Assembly (NCBI GenBank): GCA_964016985.1
Contig: OZ024824.1
Span: forward strand, 43,120,660 to 43,184,659
Direction: 5' to 3'
Source of the DNA: Anodontia alba
Taxonomy: Eukaryota > Mollusca > Bivalvia > Lucinida > Lucinidae
DNA: 64,000 nucleotides
Part shown: piece after piece, positions 10,725 to 23,790 of the stretch
Layout: each line of letters begins with the position of its first letter
Position numbering within the stretch: the first letter of the stretch is position 1
Notes under the pieces: model-generated
The model's input: only the letters and a program-made list of their open reading frames with translations
What the model was told of the DNA's origin: nothing
Databases searched by the model: none
Translations under genes and position numbers: made by a program

Positions 10725-13300
10725 CCTATTTCGCTCACCTGAGTGTCATTGTCTCTAGTGTATTCTAAAAGACTATGGTTTCTCTTCGTAGGAATGTATG
10801 TAAAAAAATGTTCAAAATGAATGTTTTCAGTAAGAGACTGGAGGTTTAAGAACTGTGTTATACGGGCTTTGGGAGGAATGTGATGGTGCTCACAGGTAAA
10901 AACATGCTGGCTCGTACCGTATTATAGGCCTGGGGGAATGGGGGTGCGGGTGCTTGACAGAAGCAAGATCCCATGGTTCCTTGGTATTTTTTCTTTTATT
11001 TTTTATCTCTGGCGGCTATCTTGTCTAGCAGAGCAGGACGGTTTGAGCAATTTTCGGAGAGGATAACCCAAGGAATATTTTTGTGAAATTATTGAAAAAT
11101 ATGTTCAGCAATGTCAGAAGAGAAGTCTTTTAAAGCAAAAGTTGCAATGAATGCATGTTAACTTTAACTGAAATTCAGCCCCTCTTATAGCTTTTGAAGG
11201 CCTGATTTGAACAATCATGGTAGAGGTCTAATAGATGAAGCTGCACATCAAATATCAAAGACCTGGGCATTCTGGTTTCAGTCAAGAAGATTTTAAAAGG
11301 TTTTCTCTATGATAGTCTTATGTAAAAAATGTTGGCCTCTTGGCGGGGTCATTTTTGGCACAAGGGCTATAATTTTAACAATCCTGCTAGAGGTTTTCTA
11401 GATGAAGCTACAAACTAAATATCAAAGACCTGGGCCTTCTGGTTTCAAGGCAAATCGTTTAAAGGTTTTTTCCCTATAAGGGTCTATGTATAACATATGA
11501 CCCCTAGGGCTGGGCCAGTTTTAACCTAGGGCTATTATTTGAACAATCTTGGTAGATATCCACTAGACAAAGCTGTGTACCAAACATCAAAGACCTGGGC
11601 CGTCTTGTTTCAACAAAAAGATTTTTCAAGATTTTCCATAAATAAGTCTATGCAAAACATTTGGGCCACTGGGTGGGGCCAGGTTTGGCCCCAGGGCTAT
11701 AACCTGAACACTCTTGGCAGAGGTCCACTAGGCAAACCTGTGTTCCAAATATCAAAGGCATGAGCCTTCTGGTTTCAAACAAGAAGATTTTTTTAGGTTT
11801 TCCCCATAAGGGTCTATGTATAACGTGACCCCTAGGACGAGGCCAATTTTGACCCCAGGGTTGTAATTTGAACAATCTTGGTAGAGGTCCAACAGACAAT
11901 GCTGTGTACCAAATATCAAAGACCTGGGTCTTCTGGTTTCAGACAAGAAGATTTTTAAAGGTTTTTTCCTATAAGGGTCTATGTCAAACGTGGCCCCTAG
12001 GTTCGGGCCAATTTTGACCCCAGAGATATAATTTGAACAAATTTGGTAATGGTCCATTAGGTGAAGCTACATACAAAATATCAAAGACCTGGGCCTTCTG
12101 GTGTCAGACTAGAAGATTTTTAAAGGTTTTCCCCTATGTTCGTCTATGTAAACATGTTGGCCCGTTGATGGGGGCTACGATTTGAACAATCTTGGTAGAT
12201 GTCCACTAGATGAAGCTACATATCAAATATCAAAGACCTGGGCATTCCGGTTTCAGTCAAGAAAATTTTGAAAGGTTTTCCCTATGTTAGTCTATGTAAA
12301 ACATGTTGGCCCCTAGGCGGGGCCATTTTTGGCACCAGGGCTATAATTGAAATTCTTACTAGCGGTCCTCTAGATGAAGCTACATACTAATTACCAAATA
12401 CCTGGGCGAGAACGTCTGGTTTCAGACAGGATTTTTAAAGCTTTTTCCCTATAAGGATCTATGTATAACATGCGACCCTTAGGGCGGGGCCAATTTTGAT
12501 CCCAGGGCTATAATTTTGAACAATCTCGGTAGATGTCCACTAACAAAGCTGTGTACCAAATATCAAAAACATGGGCCTTCTGGTTGCAAACAAGATTTTT
12601 AAAGGTTTTTCCCTATAAGGGTCTACGTAAAACATGTGACCCCTACGATGGGGCTATTTTTGACCCCAGGGCTATAACTTGAACACTCTTGGCAGAGATC
12701 CACCAGACAACGCTATGTACCTAATATAAAAGGCATGGGTCTTCTAGTTTCGAACAAGAAGGTTTTTAAAGGTTTTGTCCCTATCAGGGTCTATATATGT
12801 GACCCATAGGCTTGGGCCAATTTTGATCCCAGGCCTATAAAGAACAATATTGGTAGAGGTCTACTAGACAGAGCTGTGTATCAAACACATGGGCCCTCTG
12901 GTTTCAGACAAGAAGATTTTTAAAGGTTTTTTCTTGTAAGGTCTATGTCAAATATGTGACCCAAAGGGCGGGGCCAATTTTAACCCCAGGGCTATAATTT
13001 GAACAACTTCGGTAATGGTCCATTAGGTGAAGCTACATACCAAATATCAAAGACCTGGACCTTCTGAAGTTTTTGCTAATTTTCAACTATTTGTTCTATT
13101 AAAGGTCTGCTTGGATTCCAAATCTTTGAACAACTTTCAGTTAGTACTTCCCAATGATCATTCTAGTGAAGTTTTGTCCAAATTGGCCTGGTATTTTAGG
13201 AGGACATGTCAACTGTTGACAGACGACGGACGACGGACGCCTCAGAACTGGGCTATTAGAATAGCTCACTGAGCACTATGTGCTCAGGTGAGATAAAATG
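10725..13300. mobile_element. Tandem-array element, unit about 165 bp, about 12 copies
   Basis: The unit marker CAAAGACCTGGGC recurs at about 11261, 11428, 11593, 11760, 11922, 12087, 12236, 12399, 12569, 12733, 12887 and 13053 (spacing 149-170). Other unit landmarks are AAGATTTTTAAAGGTTTT, GGCGGGGCCAATTTT and TTGGTAGAGGTCCACTAG. The element is bounded by CGCTCACCTGAG at about 10733 and its inverse CTCAGGTGAG at about 13283. CAGACGACGGACGACGGACG sits near the right end. The architecture resembles bivalve Pearl-type (possibly Helitron-derived) elements; that name is an inference. Confidence 0.75.
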
Positions 13301-14334
13301 GATTCAGGGCCTTTTGACAATGTTATTGCAAATAACAAATAAAAATTTGGGAAATTTAATTATAAAAAATAGAGTATTACCCAGCTTGACAGCCACAATA
13401 ACCAGACTCAATCTTTCCTGTTACTTTGTGTAGGATGACTCATACACTGTATGGTTCCTGGGTCTCTGCCATTTGTCTGCATACTGCAGCACGGACAAAG
13501 CAATAATTGATATTTGGGCTGACTCTGTGGTATTCTACTCCTGTCACTTTGCCCGAGAGAACATACTCTCCACCTCCTTCTTGGTTTTAGAGCCAATTGA
13601 GTTGATGTTGCTGATTTTAAAGCCTGTGAAGGAATACCCATATGTTCATACTTGTTTAGAGAATTTAAATTAGACAATCACTATCGTCAGACTGTCAAAT
13701 GCCATATTTGTCCATATAAGGGTGAATGGGTTGAGGGAGTGCTCTGTTAGGGCAAATTTCTACCAAATTCTGAGTGCTCAAAACAGCTGAAAAAGTATGT
13801 AGTTCAAATAAATGCTAGTATGTGTGACTCAGTCAGGCATTTAGGGACTTGTATGGTAGATGTTAATTGTTATTGCATATGTTGATAGAAGATACCTAAA
13901 ACATTTATGTAGTTTATTTATCAAAGCCTTACAAACTCACATATAATTAAAATAACAGAACTCCAGATAAGGGTGAGTTTTTGTAATGTTTCTGTGATAA
14001 TTTCTGTTCATTTTTTGCCAAAACATATGTTATTGCCTCTTATTAGAACCATCTCACTGGCGCAATTCTGTTGAGGGTCCACAAATTACATTTTTTTGGG
14101 CAACTAAGAAAATAATTCCAAAATTATGATAAGAAAAAACCCTTTATCTTGAACTCTGTAAATACAGAATATCTATTTTGTATAAAACAAGCTACGTTGG
14201 CAAATGATTTAAGGGGGCGCCCTGATTTAGGGCAAGTACCCTTATAAGCACAAATATGGTAGCCTTTTTGTAATTTATCAAAGTACATGTACATATATGT
14301 TAGTCTCTCAATTTTGCCATCGCAAGTACCATAA
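13301..14334. other. No gene seen; one hairpin
   Basis: This is unremarkable AT-rich sequence. A GGTTCTAAYGAG-family hairpin, weakly conserved, occupies 14017-14099 (ACATATGTTATTGCCTC ... GAGGGTCCACAAATTACAT). Confidence 0.5.
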
Positions 14335-16800
14335 TCATTATGCCCCCAACTTCGAAGAAGTTGGAGGGGCATATTGCTTCTTGGGCGTTCGTCCGTCCTT
14401 CCGTTCATCACGCTTTTTGATGCATAGCATAACTTTAGAACCGTGCATCAGGGATTGCACTAACTGTCGAATTTAGGAAGTCCCAGGACTTCCTAATTCT
14501 AATACAGTCAAACCTGTCGTAAAGTCCTCCTGTATTAAGCAATCACCTGCCTTTAAAGGCCACTATTTCAGACCCATTAAAGGCAAAAAAGTGGAAATTT
14601 ACCTGTTTTAAGAAAGCACCTGTCTTAAGCAACCAGTTTTTGGCTTTCCCATAGGTGATTGCTTAACACAGGTTTGACTGTATCTGGAATTCCAGGTTTC
14701 CCTCACTTCCAAACATTTAACCTCCATATTCTTAAATTCTCTTGTATGGAGTAAAACTGCCATTTTTAAGCTTAACAACGTACAAATTTTTTCTAAATTC
14801 TTTTTATAAATGGTCAGATATCTTTAAAACTTGGAAGTCCCAGACTTCCTGGCACTAATTTTTCGAGGTCCCTGTGCAATTTTTGGGAGTCTCTGACTCC
14901 AATACTTCCCTTAATGCAAGTACTGATGCATGCTATTGTTTTCAGATCTCTTCATATGGATTCCTCGTGAAAAAACAGCTGACACATATTTGTTTTCTTG
15001 GCAGGATTATGCCATTTTTATGAGGTATGGCCCTTTGAAAAAATATGGATGCAAACTTGTCAGCAAAATATCTAAAAAAAACTGTTGGAGCTAGAGCCTT
15101 GAAACTTGATGAATACACTGCTAGTGATGAGTAGACAACCTGATTAACTTTTGAATAAATTTTGAAAAATATTTCTTGAGTTATGGCCCTTTGTAATTTT
15201 GAGCATTTTTACAGTCAGAAAAATATCTCAAAAACGGTTAGAGCTAGAGCTTTGAATCTTGGTGAATGGATTTGTAATGATGAGTAGATGACCTGATAAA
15301 CTTTAGAATAAACTTGAGTGACGGTCCTTTGTTATTTTGGGCATTTTAACCTTGTCAGCAAAATATCTTAAAAACTGTTAGAGCTAGAGCCTTGTAACTT
15401 GGTGAATGGATTTGTAATGATGAGTAGATGACCTGATTAACTTTAGAATAAATTCTGAAAATGCTTCATGAGTTATGGCGCTTTGTAATTTTGGGCATTT
15501 TTACATTGTCAGCAAAATATCTAAAAAAAAAATATTAGAGCTAGAGCCTTGAAACTTGATAAATAGACTGGTAGTGATGTTTAGACAACCTGATTAACTT
15601 TCAAATAAAATTTTGAAAAATACTCCTTGAGTTATGGCCCTTTGTAATTTGGGGCATTTTTATCTTCTCAACAAAATACCTCAAAACTGTTAAAGCCAGA
15701 GACTTGAAACTTGGTGAATTGATTGGTAATAATGATGAGTAGATGACTTGATTAACTTTAGTGTAAATTCTGAAAAAATATTTTGTGAGTAATGGCCCTT
15801 TGTAAATTTGGGCACATTTCCCTTGTCAGCAAAATATCTCGAAAAGCTGCAGCCTTGAAACTTGATGAATACACTGGAAGCGATGAGTTCATGGCCTGAT
15901 TATGTCCCCAATTTCAAATGAAATTGATGCAGCATATTATTTTGCTTTCGTTCATCCGTCAGTCCGTTTGTCCGTTCCTCACACTTTTTTTGTGAATACC
16001 ATATCTTAAGAACCCTGCATGCTAGGGTTTTGAAATTTTATATATGGATTTCCCATGAAAAAATAGCTGACCCGTATTTTTTTCTTGTCTGACATATTTG
16101 TTTTTTTGGTGAAAAAAAAAATGAAAAAGACAACCTTTAAAAAATCAGTATTAAATCTTTTGAGCAAGATATTTCGAAAAGTGTTTAAGCTGGGTTATCG
16201 AAATTTGATATTGGGAGTGGGAGTGATGTGTTAATTACCTGATTAGATTTTGAGAGAAATCCATGAAAAATCGGTACAGAACTTTACGGCCATTTGCGGT
16301 TCTGCGCATTTTGACATTGTCAGCAATATGTCTCAAATAGTACTTGAGCTAGGGTCTTGAAATATTATATGCTGATTCGGGATGATGTGGAGATTAGAGA
16401 TTTGATTTTTAGGGAATACCATGAAAAACTGAAGTAGTTATGTCCCTTTGTAGTTCTAGGCATTTTGACCTTGTCAGCAAGATATCTCAAATAGTATTTA
16501 AGCCAGAGCCATGATATTTGCTATGCTGACTGAGATTGAGGAGATCACCTGATGAAAGTTTGAATTAATTTAATTAAATGTTGTTGGAGTTATGGCCCTT
16601 TGCAATTTCTGGCCATTTAATGTTGTTGCTTTATTGTATATAGCATACGTTTAGAACTATGAATGCTAATGTTTTGAAATGTCATATATTGATTCCTCAT
16701 GGAAACATAGGTGACTTATAGTTTTTTCTTATCCGAATATTCTTTTATTTTAGAGTTATTTCCCTTTTGATAAATTAACATTTAAATCTCATATAGTTGT
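14335..16800. mobile_element. Tandem-array element(s), unit about 150 bp, preceded by a CGTCCGTCC tract
   Basis: It starts with a hairpin CCCCCAACTTCGAAGAAGTT followed by CGTTCGTCCGTCCTTCCG. From about 15040 a unit with GAGCTAGAGCCTTGAAACTT recurs at about 15091, 15244, 15384, 15541, 15696 and 15847. Each unit also has GAGTTATGGCCCTTTGTAAT and CAGCAAAATATCT. A second start (GTCCCCAATTTCAAATGAAATT and TTCATCCGTCAGTCCG) at about 15905 leads diverged units to about 16650. A MITE-like inverted pair, TACAGTCAAACCTGTCGTAA and AACACAGGTTTGACTGTA, lies at 14504-14682. Confidence 0.7.
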
Positions 16801-17896
16801 ACTGTTGTTATCATCATGGGCAAGCAGTGTTGGAGTCTAGCAGTGTTAGCATCAGGCTTATGAGTGATAATGGAGCTGCGTCATGAGAAAGGTGGTGGGA
16901 TGGAAGACAGAACAAAAGGTGTGGAGGGCAGGGTGAGAATCAGAGGTCAGGAAAGAAGAAGCAAGACACAAAGCAGGTTTTGGGTGGGGAATGGGGGCGA
17001 GGAAAAGGAAGGGACAGAAGACAGAGAGGAGACAAGGTTTTGGTGGGAGCACAGAATAGGAGACAGATCAGGGAGTGGTGAGAAGCGATATAGGTGGTGA
17101 AAGCGGGATGGGTAAAAATGGGCCAGGAGAAGAAAGGGTGCGGCAGATGCAGATTGGAGAAAAGTGAGAGATTGGCTGGAGATAAATACCCTCTTGCATG
17201 ATATATGAGTGAGTCACGAGAATGACCAGATAAAACTCAGATGAGCCTGTGCATCCAGTCTTATAAGAACTTTTGCTATTCACTCAGTCAATAGCCTAGG
17301 CACCATATATGTCAGATCAGACTGCGTGGATGTACATCATTGCTGGTCACGTGACATACATGTAAGATATGTGTACTTTTGTGATGTTGCACATATATAA
17401 ATTGTGATTAGCTTCTAAAGCAACAAAATTTAATTATATCTATATATCTTGTATATGATAAAGATCATTTGGTAAGCATTTTTACAAGATGACTGGTAAC
17501 TTGTACATTTTGGTACATAGGTCTATGGATATCTATGATTAAACTGTTGTAGTTACTAGCTACTGTGCTTTCCACATCTTTCAGAAAGTAGTTTTTTGCT
17601 TGGAACTTTACACAGAAGAAATAAATTTGCAAACTTTTTTGTCAGGATAAAATGCATAACCATTTGTCGAACCTACCTATGCTTGAAAAATTTAAATCTA
17701 GTCATTGGTTTATAAAAATTCAAATATTTCAATTTTTTCCATAATAAAAATGAATGCAAATTATGCAGAAATCTGTTGGGTAGGTGACTTGGAGGCAGAT
17801 TTTCAACGCGGTCAATTAATATGTACAATTTTTCTGCAGTTTTCATAATACTGTCATGAAACATCAATAATGAGGCGATTCTAACAAATCAAATTT
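16801..17896. other. No gene seen; purine-rich tract
   Basis: 16880-17110 is strongly G/A-rich on the + strand (for example GGAAGGGACAGAAGACAGAG), which explains the open frame there. The rest is AT-rich with no recognisable signal. Confidence 0.5.
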
Positions 17897-18187
17897 GTGT
17901 TGAGGTTTTACGGTCAACCCAATGGGGTCATGTCGAGTGCGGTCAGTTTTACCTTACCACACGTTTACTGGGCAGACTTAGTTCTCTAAGCGGTTAACCA
18001 GTATTGTGCACATTCTTCTGCCAGAAACTGACAACTGCCCTTCTTGAATCAGCGGAAGGGAGAGAATGACCGTAGAAAATATTTCATGATCAATCTCCAC
18101 GAAAGAATGTTGCCGACCCGGCGGCCCGAACTCGCAATCTCCTGATTACCAGTCGGACGCGCAGCCATCTGAGCCACCGAAGTCGGC
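17897..18187 (-). mobile_element. tRNA-derived SINE, reverse orientation
   Basis: The tail side starts GTGTTGAGGTTTTACGGTCA. The tRNA-like head ends at about 18187 with the complement of GGCTCAGATGG. The head is mutated (GCCGACTTCGG), so it is an older copy. Possible short target duplications (ACAAAT) flank it. Confidence 0.85.
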
Positions 18188-18720
18188 ACAAATATTTAAA
18201 ACATATGTTTCTTGAAGTATAACGAAATACAATGCCCTTGAATAATTTCTGGTTTACTCATCCTGGTAAGCGAAGGTTTCGTGCCAGTCAAAGAATCATT
18301 ATAACGAATTTTGTCGTTGTATCGGGTGTCTATATAAAGAGGATTTACTGTACATGGTATATTTTTATTAACAGTTTTTATTTATTAATTGATTGATTTA
18401 TTTATGTATTTATTTTAGTTTTGTTATTCCCATAACCACTATTATTTTGTGTATGTGAAATACTATTTTCATAGGTCGTCTTGATCAAAGCTCTGTTACA
18501 CTTAAATACTGCGATGATCGGATACACTTTGTAGATTTAACGCCATTTTGTACAAGGCAGATAACTTTTGCATCTTCTTGTTTGCTTTCCTGCACATCAA
18601 GCCCCTTCTGAAACAAGGAGCTTGATGTGCATGAAAGCAAACATGGTGGGTTGGTAGGGCGGGGCTGGAGGCGTGAAGAAAATCCCTTTTAAGATAGGAG
18701 GCAAAAACACACTTTATATA
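18188..18720. other. No gene seen
   Basis: AT-rich, with a short inverted pair around 18590-18650 (TGCACATCAAGC / GCTTGATGTGCATG). The open frame at 18502-18738 has no features of a protein I recognise. Confidence 0.45.
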
Positions 18721-19345
18721 GTTGCCTACACTAATCAAAGCACTGACAGCACTGGTGGGCCGACTGTCTCTGAGTGTAGGCTGGCAAAATGGTCCTGAAC
18801 TTAAGATTGTTTCATTTAACCCTTAGCTTCCTTGATATATAACACACTTGATATAGTTGCCTACACTCATCAAAGAACTGACAGCACTGGTGGGTCGACT
18901 GTCTCTGAGTGTAGGCTGGCAAAATGGTCCTGAACTTAAGATTCTTTCATTTAACCCGTTATGTCCTTGATATATATAATACTTGATACAGTTGCCTGCA
19001 CTAATCAAAGCACTGGCAGCACTGGTGGGTTGACTGTCTCTGAGTGTAGGCTGGCAAAATGGTCCTGAACTTAAGATTGTTTCATTTAGTCCTTAATTTC
19101 CTTGATATATAACACTTGATACATTTGCCTACACTAATCAAAGCACTGGCAGCACTGGGGGGTTGACTGTCTCTGACTGGTGGCTGGCAAAATGGTCCTG
19201 AACTTAAGATTGTTTCATTTAACCCTTAACTTCCTGGGCATATAACACACTTGATATAGTTGCCTACACTAATCAAAGCACTGGCAGCACTGGTAGGTCG
19301 ACTGTCTCTGAGTGGTAGCTGGCAAAATGGTCCTCTCGTTTCATT
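18721..19345. repeat. Satellite-like tandem repeat, unit about 135 bp, 5 copies
   Basis: CACTAATCAAAGCACTG recurs at about 18729, 18864, 18999, 19132 and 19267. Each unit also has GACTGTCTCTGAGTG, TGGCAAAATGGTCCTGAACT and CTTGATATATAACAC. Confidence 0.88.
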
Positions 19346-19592
19346 TAACCATTAACTTCCTTTAACTTTAGCAAACAGTTTAGATCCTGGTCAGACGCCG
19401 CGTTCTGTAGCATCTGATCTTGTTTTGCACTGTTTTCCAATGTCCTACTCCAGGTTTTACTTATAACCCTCTTTATACAGCACTCTGGGTTATTAGTAAA
19501 AAGAATAGCGCGGCTGTAAATACATGTGACTGTTACCTGGATTTCATACAAGCGCGCGGTTCGAATTCATTGGTCAATGATAATCACGTAGA

Positions 19593-19594
<2 letters not shown>

Positions 19595-19676
<82 letters not shown>
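19595..19676. repeat. (AT)n microsatellite
   Basis: About 82 bases of uninterrupted AT dinucleotide. Confidence 0.98.
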
Positions 19677-19678
<2 letters not shown>

Positions 19679-19724
19679 TCAATTGTAATCGACCCAAAAA
19701 AGTGTTTTCCATTCCCCTAAATAT

Positions 19725-19965
19725 CTGCGTTAATCTTTACCATCTCTTGACTAATTCAGCAGACGACAAATTGATAATAGTTCTACTTTTTTTTTTTTTT
19801 TCAAGAAAAGAGGTTTTGATATTTCATGCAATTTTTTGTCTCCAGTGGAGACTCAGTGGAGACAATTTGCATGAAATCTCAAAACATGTTTTCTGCGAAA
19901 ATTGAGAGAAATATTTCAATATGTCGTCTGTTGAAAATTTTACCCAGAGTGCTGAACGTTAAGGC
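19725..19965. repeat. Foldback hairpin, CAGCAGACGAC family, copy 2
   Basis: ATTCAGCAGACGACAAATTG opens it and TATGTCGTCTGTTGAAAATT closes it. The centre is a duplicated TCTCCAGTGGAGACTCAGTG GAGACAATTTGCATG, flanked by the TTTCATGCAATTTTTTGTC arm. Confidence 0.8.
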
Positions 19966-20126
19966 TGGAAGAATTGGACCCAGGTCACTTTCTTACCAAG
20001 TGTCGTTTTTGTATTAATATTATCTTTGTCTCTCTCTGTATAAGACAGTATCAAATTGCAAGTAATACAGAGTCACCTGAAGTAACCATATCCACGGGCG
20101 GATCTTAGATTATTTAATACGGTGTA

Positions 20127-20203
20127 ATGGCTCCTATGTTAGACTTTTTAAAGAAGTTGCCGATGGACGGTCCACTCTCGGTTGAAATGTCTGCTGTGAA
20201 AGC
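20127..20203 (+). CDS. Candidate first coding exon of an unrecognised gene
   Basis: The ATG at 20127 opens 25 codons (MAPMLDFLKKLPMDGPLSVE then MSAVK) plus two bases, ending at a very strong donor, GC|GTAAGTATA (20204). The composition is protein-like and there is no in-frame stop before the donor. I do not recognise the protein and could not find a second exon with the matching phase downstream, so the gene may be split by repeats or the signal may be fortuitous. Confidence 0.35.
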
Positions 20204-20453
20204 GTAAGTATATAGAAAGTGTTAGTTTGTTGTAACCCAAATGTGTTTTTAAGGTCACTACCGGTACTAATAACTGCAACTCTCGAATGACAAGGGAGAT
20301 AATTAGGGTGGTTTTCGATTAAAATAGAGGAGCAATTTTTCTAGACCGGAGTATAAAATTTCTAGTGATACTTAAATCTGTTTCCGCGTAGTATGACCCG
20401 TCATCTATGCATATATTAGTTTAAACAAAACTGATAAATATTTTTCATCTGAC

Positions 20454-20561
20454 CCCAGCGGGCACACAACGTTAACATGACGTCGTATCAACGTCGATGC
20501 GACGTGATCACGTCGCATCGACGTTGATACGACGTCATTTTGATGTTGTGTGCCCGCTGGG
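20454..20561. mobile_element. Near-perfect 108-bp palindromic element (CCCAGCGGGCACACAAC ends)
   Basis: CCCAGCGGGCACACAACGTT at the left is matched by GTTGTGTGCCCGCTGGG at the right. The interior repeats CAACGTCGATGCGACGTGAT and its inverse about a TGATCA centre. A related copy lies at 28611-28708. It looks like a MITE with no coding capacity. Confidence 0.85.
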
Positions 20562-21012
20562 ACCAAATAAAGGGAAAGAACTAAATATTCTAACGTTGAA
20601 TTGATTCTAACGACGAACGCTCTGCTCCGAACATTCGGTGTAAACAAACACACAAAATTTATTTACGTTGTTTTTTTTCGCGGGAAATGTCACACGACGA
20701 ACCGTGAACACTGAAAACCAAGGATTGTTTTAGTGATATTTGAACGTGCTTCTCTCGATTTTTATTATATTTATTTTGATGAATTTTATATTTTTATGAC
20801 GTGTTTTTATCTACTTTTCGACATAGTAATTGATTACAATCAAAATATCGGAAAGACTGAGGCAAGGAGGCAGGTTCAAGAGAAAGGGGGCACATCAAAT
20901 CTCGTATGTAAGGAGGGAAATAGAATATTATATGAGCTGTCTGTCTCAGGCCGAGGGTGAGCTGCATTTTTTTTATCATATACTTATTTGCGTAAAAGTT
21001 TTTATGATATAG

Positions 21013-21165
21013 AGGATCTTACATGAGTGGTCATTTAATATGAAATTTATGAAACGAGTTTGGGTAATTTCTGTATTTTGCGAGCTTTAGCGAGCAAAAT
21101 ACCGAAATTAGCCAACGAGTTTCATAAATTTCATATTAAATGACCACGAATGTAAGATTCTGTTT
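21013..21165. repeat. Palindrome GTGGTCATTT...AAATGACCAC, copy 2
   Basis: GGATCTTACATGAGTGGTCA, then TATGAAATTTATGAAACGAG, then an inner palindrome TTTGCGAGCTTTAGCGAGCAAAAT, then the inverse arms to CATGAATGTAAGAT-like sequence. The arms match those of 4470-4580. Confidence 0.8.
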
Positions 21166-22560
21166 ATCACATGGCCCTTTCGATGACACAAATGCACAAA
21201 ATATATTTTAAAGATAACGGCTTTCCATAGCTAAGCGGAACAACTCACTACCAAGGATTCAATAGTACTGCGCAACAAAAATAGTTTGCATATTATTTGA
21301 TAAGTACCGAAATAACTAGAAACAAGATACATGTGCTATTTATTACTTCGTTAAACTGAAGGAAACAATGAAGATTTTTATTTGAGCTAATAAATATTTC
21401 ATTTGAATAAATCAATTCAAAACTAAAGATTCCATTGAACAACGTCATTCAGCGAGTCAATACGTCACTGAGAATCTGTAGGGAAATCCCCCACAGTCAG
21501 CTGTCGTATTTAAAGGTCATTGACCTTGGTCGATGGGTGGCTGTCACACTCAAGTAAACGATAGATTTCAAAACTATAAAACATTTTAACTGTAGTTTGG
21601 ATTCTAATTTGACACATTTATTGACTGTCTCAGTCATGTCATCCTCCAATGTTTTTTGGAGGAGGTGATTTTTTTTTTTCATTGACGGTTTGACGATATC
21701 AATGTTGAGAGTGCCTCCAAATATGTTGCGGGAAAACATCGAAGTTTTACCACCATGAATATTTCTGGTAGCCGTGTTATTCACATTGTGATTGCTTTTT
21801 ATCTTCGTCCTCCATCGGTCTGGCATTTATCGGTCATCTAAAAATCATCTCAAAATTGAAGGCAGGATCTGTTCCAAAAGTGAAAGTTGTATCGGCGAAC
21901 GCGGACACCATCTTGGTTGCTATCAATAAGCGGTGTAATACGAATATTAATGAGGGTAATTAGGCTAACCAATGGGAAGCCTTGCAGGTGTTATAACACG
22001 TGTGGTTATATGATTTTTATGACATGGGTTATTTCACTGAATAACGTGACGGTCATGTGATAAAAAAAAATCTTCTTAAATGTAATTTTATGGTTTATAT
22101 ATTATACCCGGATAAAATGCAATGCGCTCTCGCTAGCCTTACCCTTTCTAGACCTTTCAAAAGAGCTTTATTCCCTAACAGTGTCATTTTATTGCAAAAA
22201 AAAAAAAAAAAAAAAATGATACAATAAAAGAGGACAGAAAAAAATCAGACATGAAATAAAATGATTTACCTTCAGTTTTTCGGTCCCAAATTGAAGAGGC
22301 TGATCAAGCACTCAAGTGACTTTGATCTACATGGATAGGCCTATATCGGTCATTAAATCCTTTGTTTGTCACTTTGCAAGAAAAAGACAAATCGAAAGGT
22401 TGAGAACTTGTTGAAATTCAGCATGTTGACATTGTTATCTTTTGTAACGCTTCACCGATTACGTCACAGTTACATGTAATGACGTAGGCAGGCAGTTTTC
22501 TGAGGAGGGTCTCAGCGGGGTAATTAAAATAAACACTTATGAGGCCCTCCGAGGGGGTTG
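21166..22560. other. No gene seen
   Basis: Mixed non-coding sequence with an A tract at about 22196-22216. A 109-codon open frame on - (21826-21497) has no recognised motif. CACGTGTGGTTATATGA around 21996 resembles the ends of neighbouring palindromic elements. Confidence 0.4.
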
Positions 22561-22745
22561 GGTGAACAGGGGAATAAGGCCATTTATTTCAGGGTAACAA
22601 GGGAACAAATGTCTAAAACTGAAGGGAACAGGGGAACAAATGCCATTTTTGGGAACAAGGAACATAGATAATCGGGATTTTGATTTGAGGGAACAAGGGA
22701 AAATGCCGATTTCTCAGGGAAACAAGGGAAAAGGTACCCCCTCTG
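22561..22745. repeat. GGGAACAAGGGAACA low-complexity dispersed repeat
   Basis: AGGGAACAAGGGAAC-like motifs are spaced through the stretch. The inverted counterpart lies at about 60730-60905 (TTGTTCCCCTGAAATA, TTGTTCCCCAAAATC). Confidence 0.7.
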
Positions 22746-23424
22746 GGTGGGCCTTACTTATGAATTTACAGTAAAGTTGAGGCAAAAATGCTTATTGACC
22801 CTGTTCCTTTATTTTCCCAAATTTTTATTACTCTTTTGGTTTCAATTAATGACGACAATGAAATGGACGGGTCTTTTTCACACATTTTTTTTTATATTTT
22901 ATCAAGAACTAGACCTTTATATTAGTAATAAGCCATTATATTTAAGGCATATTCATGTTGCCATGGCAACAGAAGTTTGAAATTAATTCTGTCAAAAAGT
23001 ATATTGTACATGAGTTTTTGTAAAACTTTGTTTCATATTTTATGGTTATCTTTAAAAATTAACTCTGTGTATGATGTAGTGGTTTGACTAACTGCCTATT
23101 GTATTTTCTAAAAAAAAACAAAACAAAAAAACTGTCACGTGTGCCTAATTGTGTACAGGAGTAGTCAAGATGCTAGCTATGATGTATTTATGTTCCAATG
23201 CGAGTGTTAACCGCAGGAGAATAAAAAAAAAAGCTTCTGAAGGTATAGAAAAGCCGTCGCTAAAACATTTGATGATCCTGATCCTTTATTTCCAAATAAT
23301 TACTCTTTTGGTTTCCATGACAATAATCAAATGGACGGGTCTTTTGCACAAAATTCTTACATTTTATTGAGAACTTATGGAACTTATGGAAACGTCCTAG
23401 TGCCAGGTGAAAAAAATATTTGTC

Positions 23425-23790
23425 CTATGTAGGAGATAGTAACTCCTACGTAGAGGATAATAAGTCCTACGTAGGAGATAGTAACTCCTACCGTAGGAGA
23501 TAATAAGTCCTACGTAGGAGATAATAAGTCCTACGTAGGGGTTAGTAACTCCTACGTAGGATTTAACAAGTCCTACGTAGGAGTTAGTAACTCCTACGTA
23601 GGAGATAATAAGTTCTACGTAGGAGATAGTAACTCCTAGGTAGGAGATAATGTCCTACGTAGGAGATAATAACTCCTACGTAGGAGATAATAAGTCCTAC
23701 GTAGGAGTTAGTAACTCCTACGTAGGAAGTAATAAGTCCTACGTAGGAGTTACTAACACCTAACACTTACGTAGGAGATAATAAGTTCTC
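23425..23790. repeat. Array of TCCTACGTAGGA palindromes, left arm
   Basis: About 17 copies of TCCTACGTAGGA alternate with GATAATAAG and GTTAGTAAC spacers. The - strand reading NSYVGLI/SYVGV is a by-product. Confidence 0.93.

Noticed and set aside
21497..21826. 109-codon - strand frame
   Set aside because: No recognised motif, no clear splice sites, and surrounded by palindromic elements.
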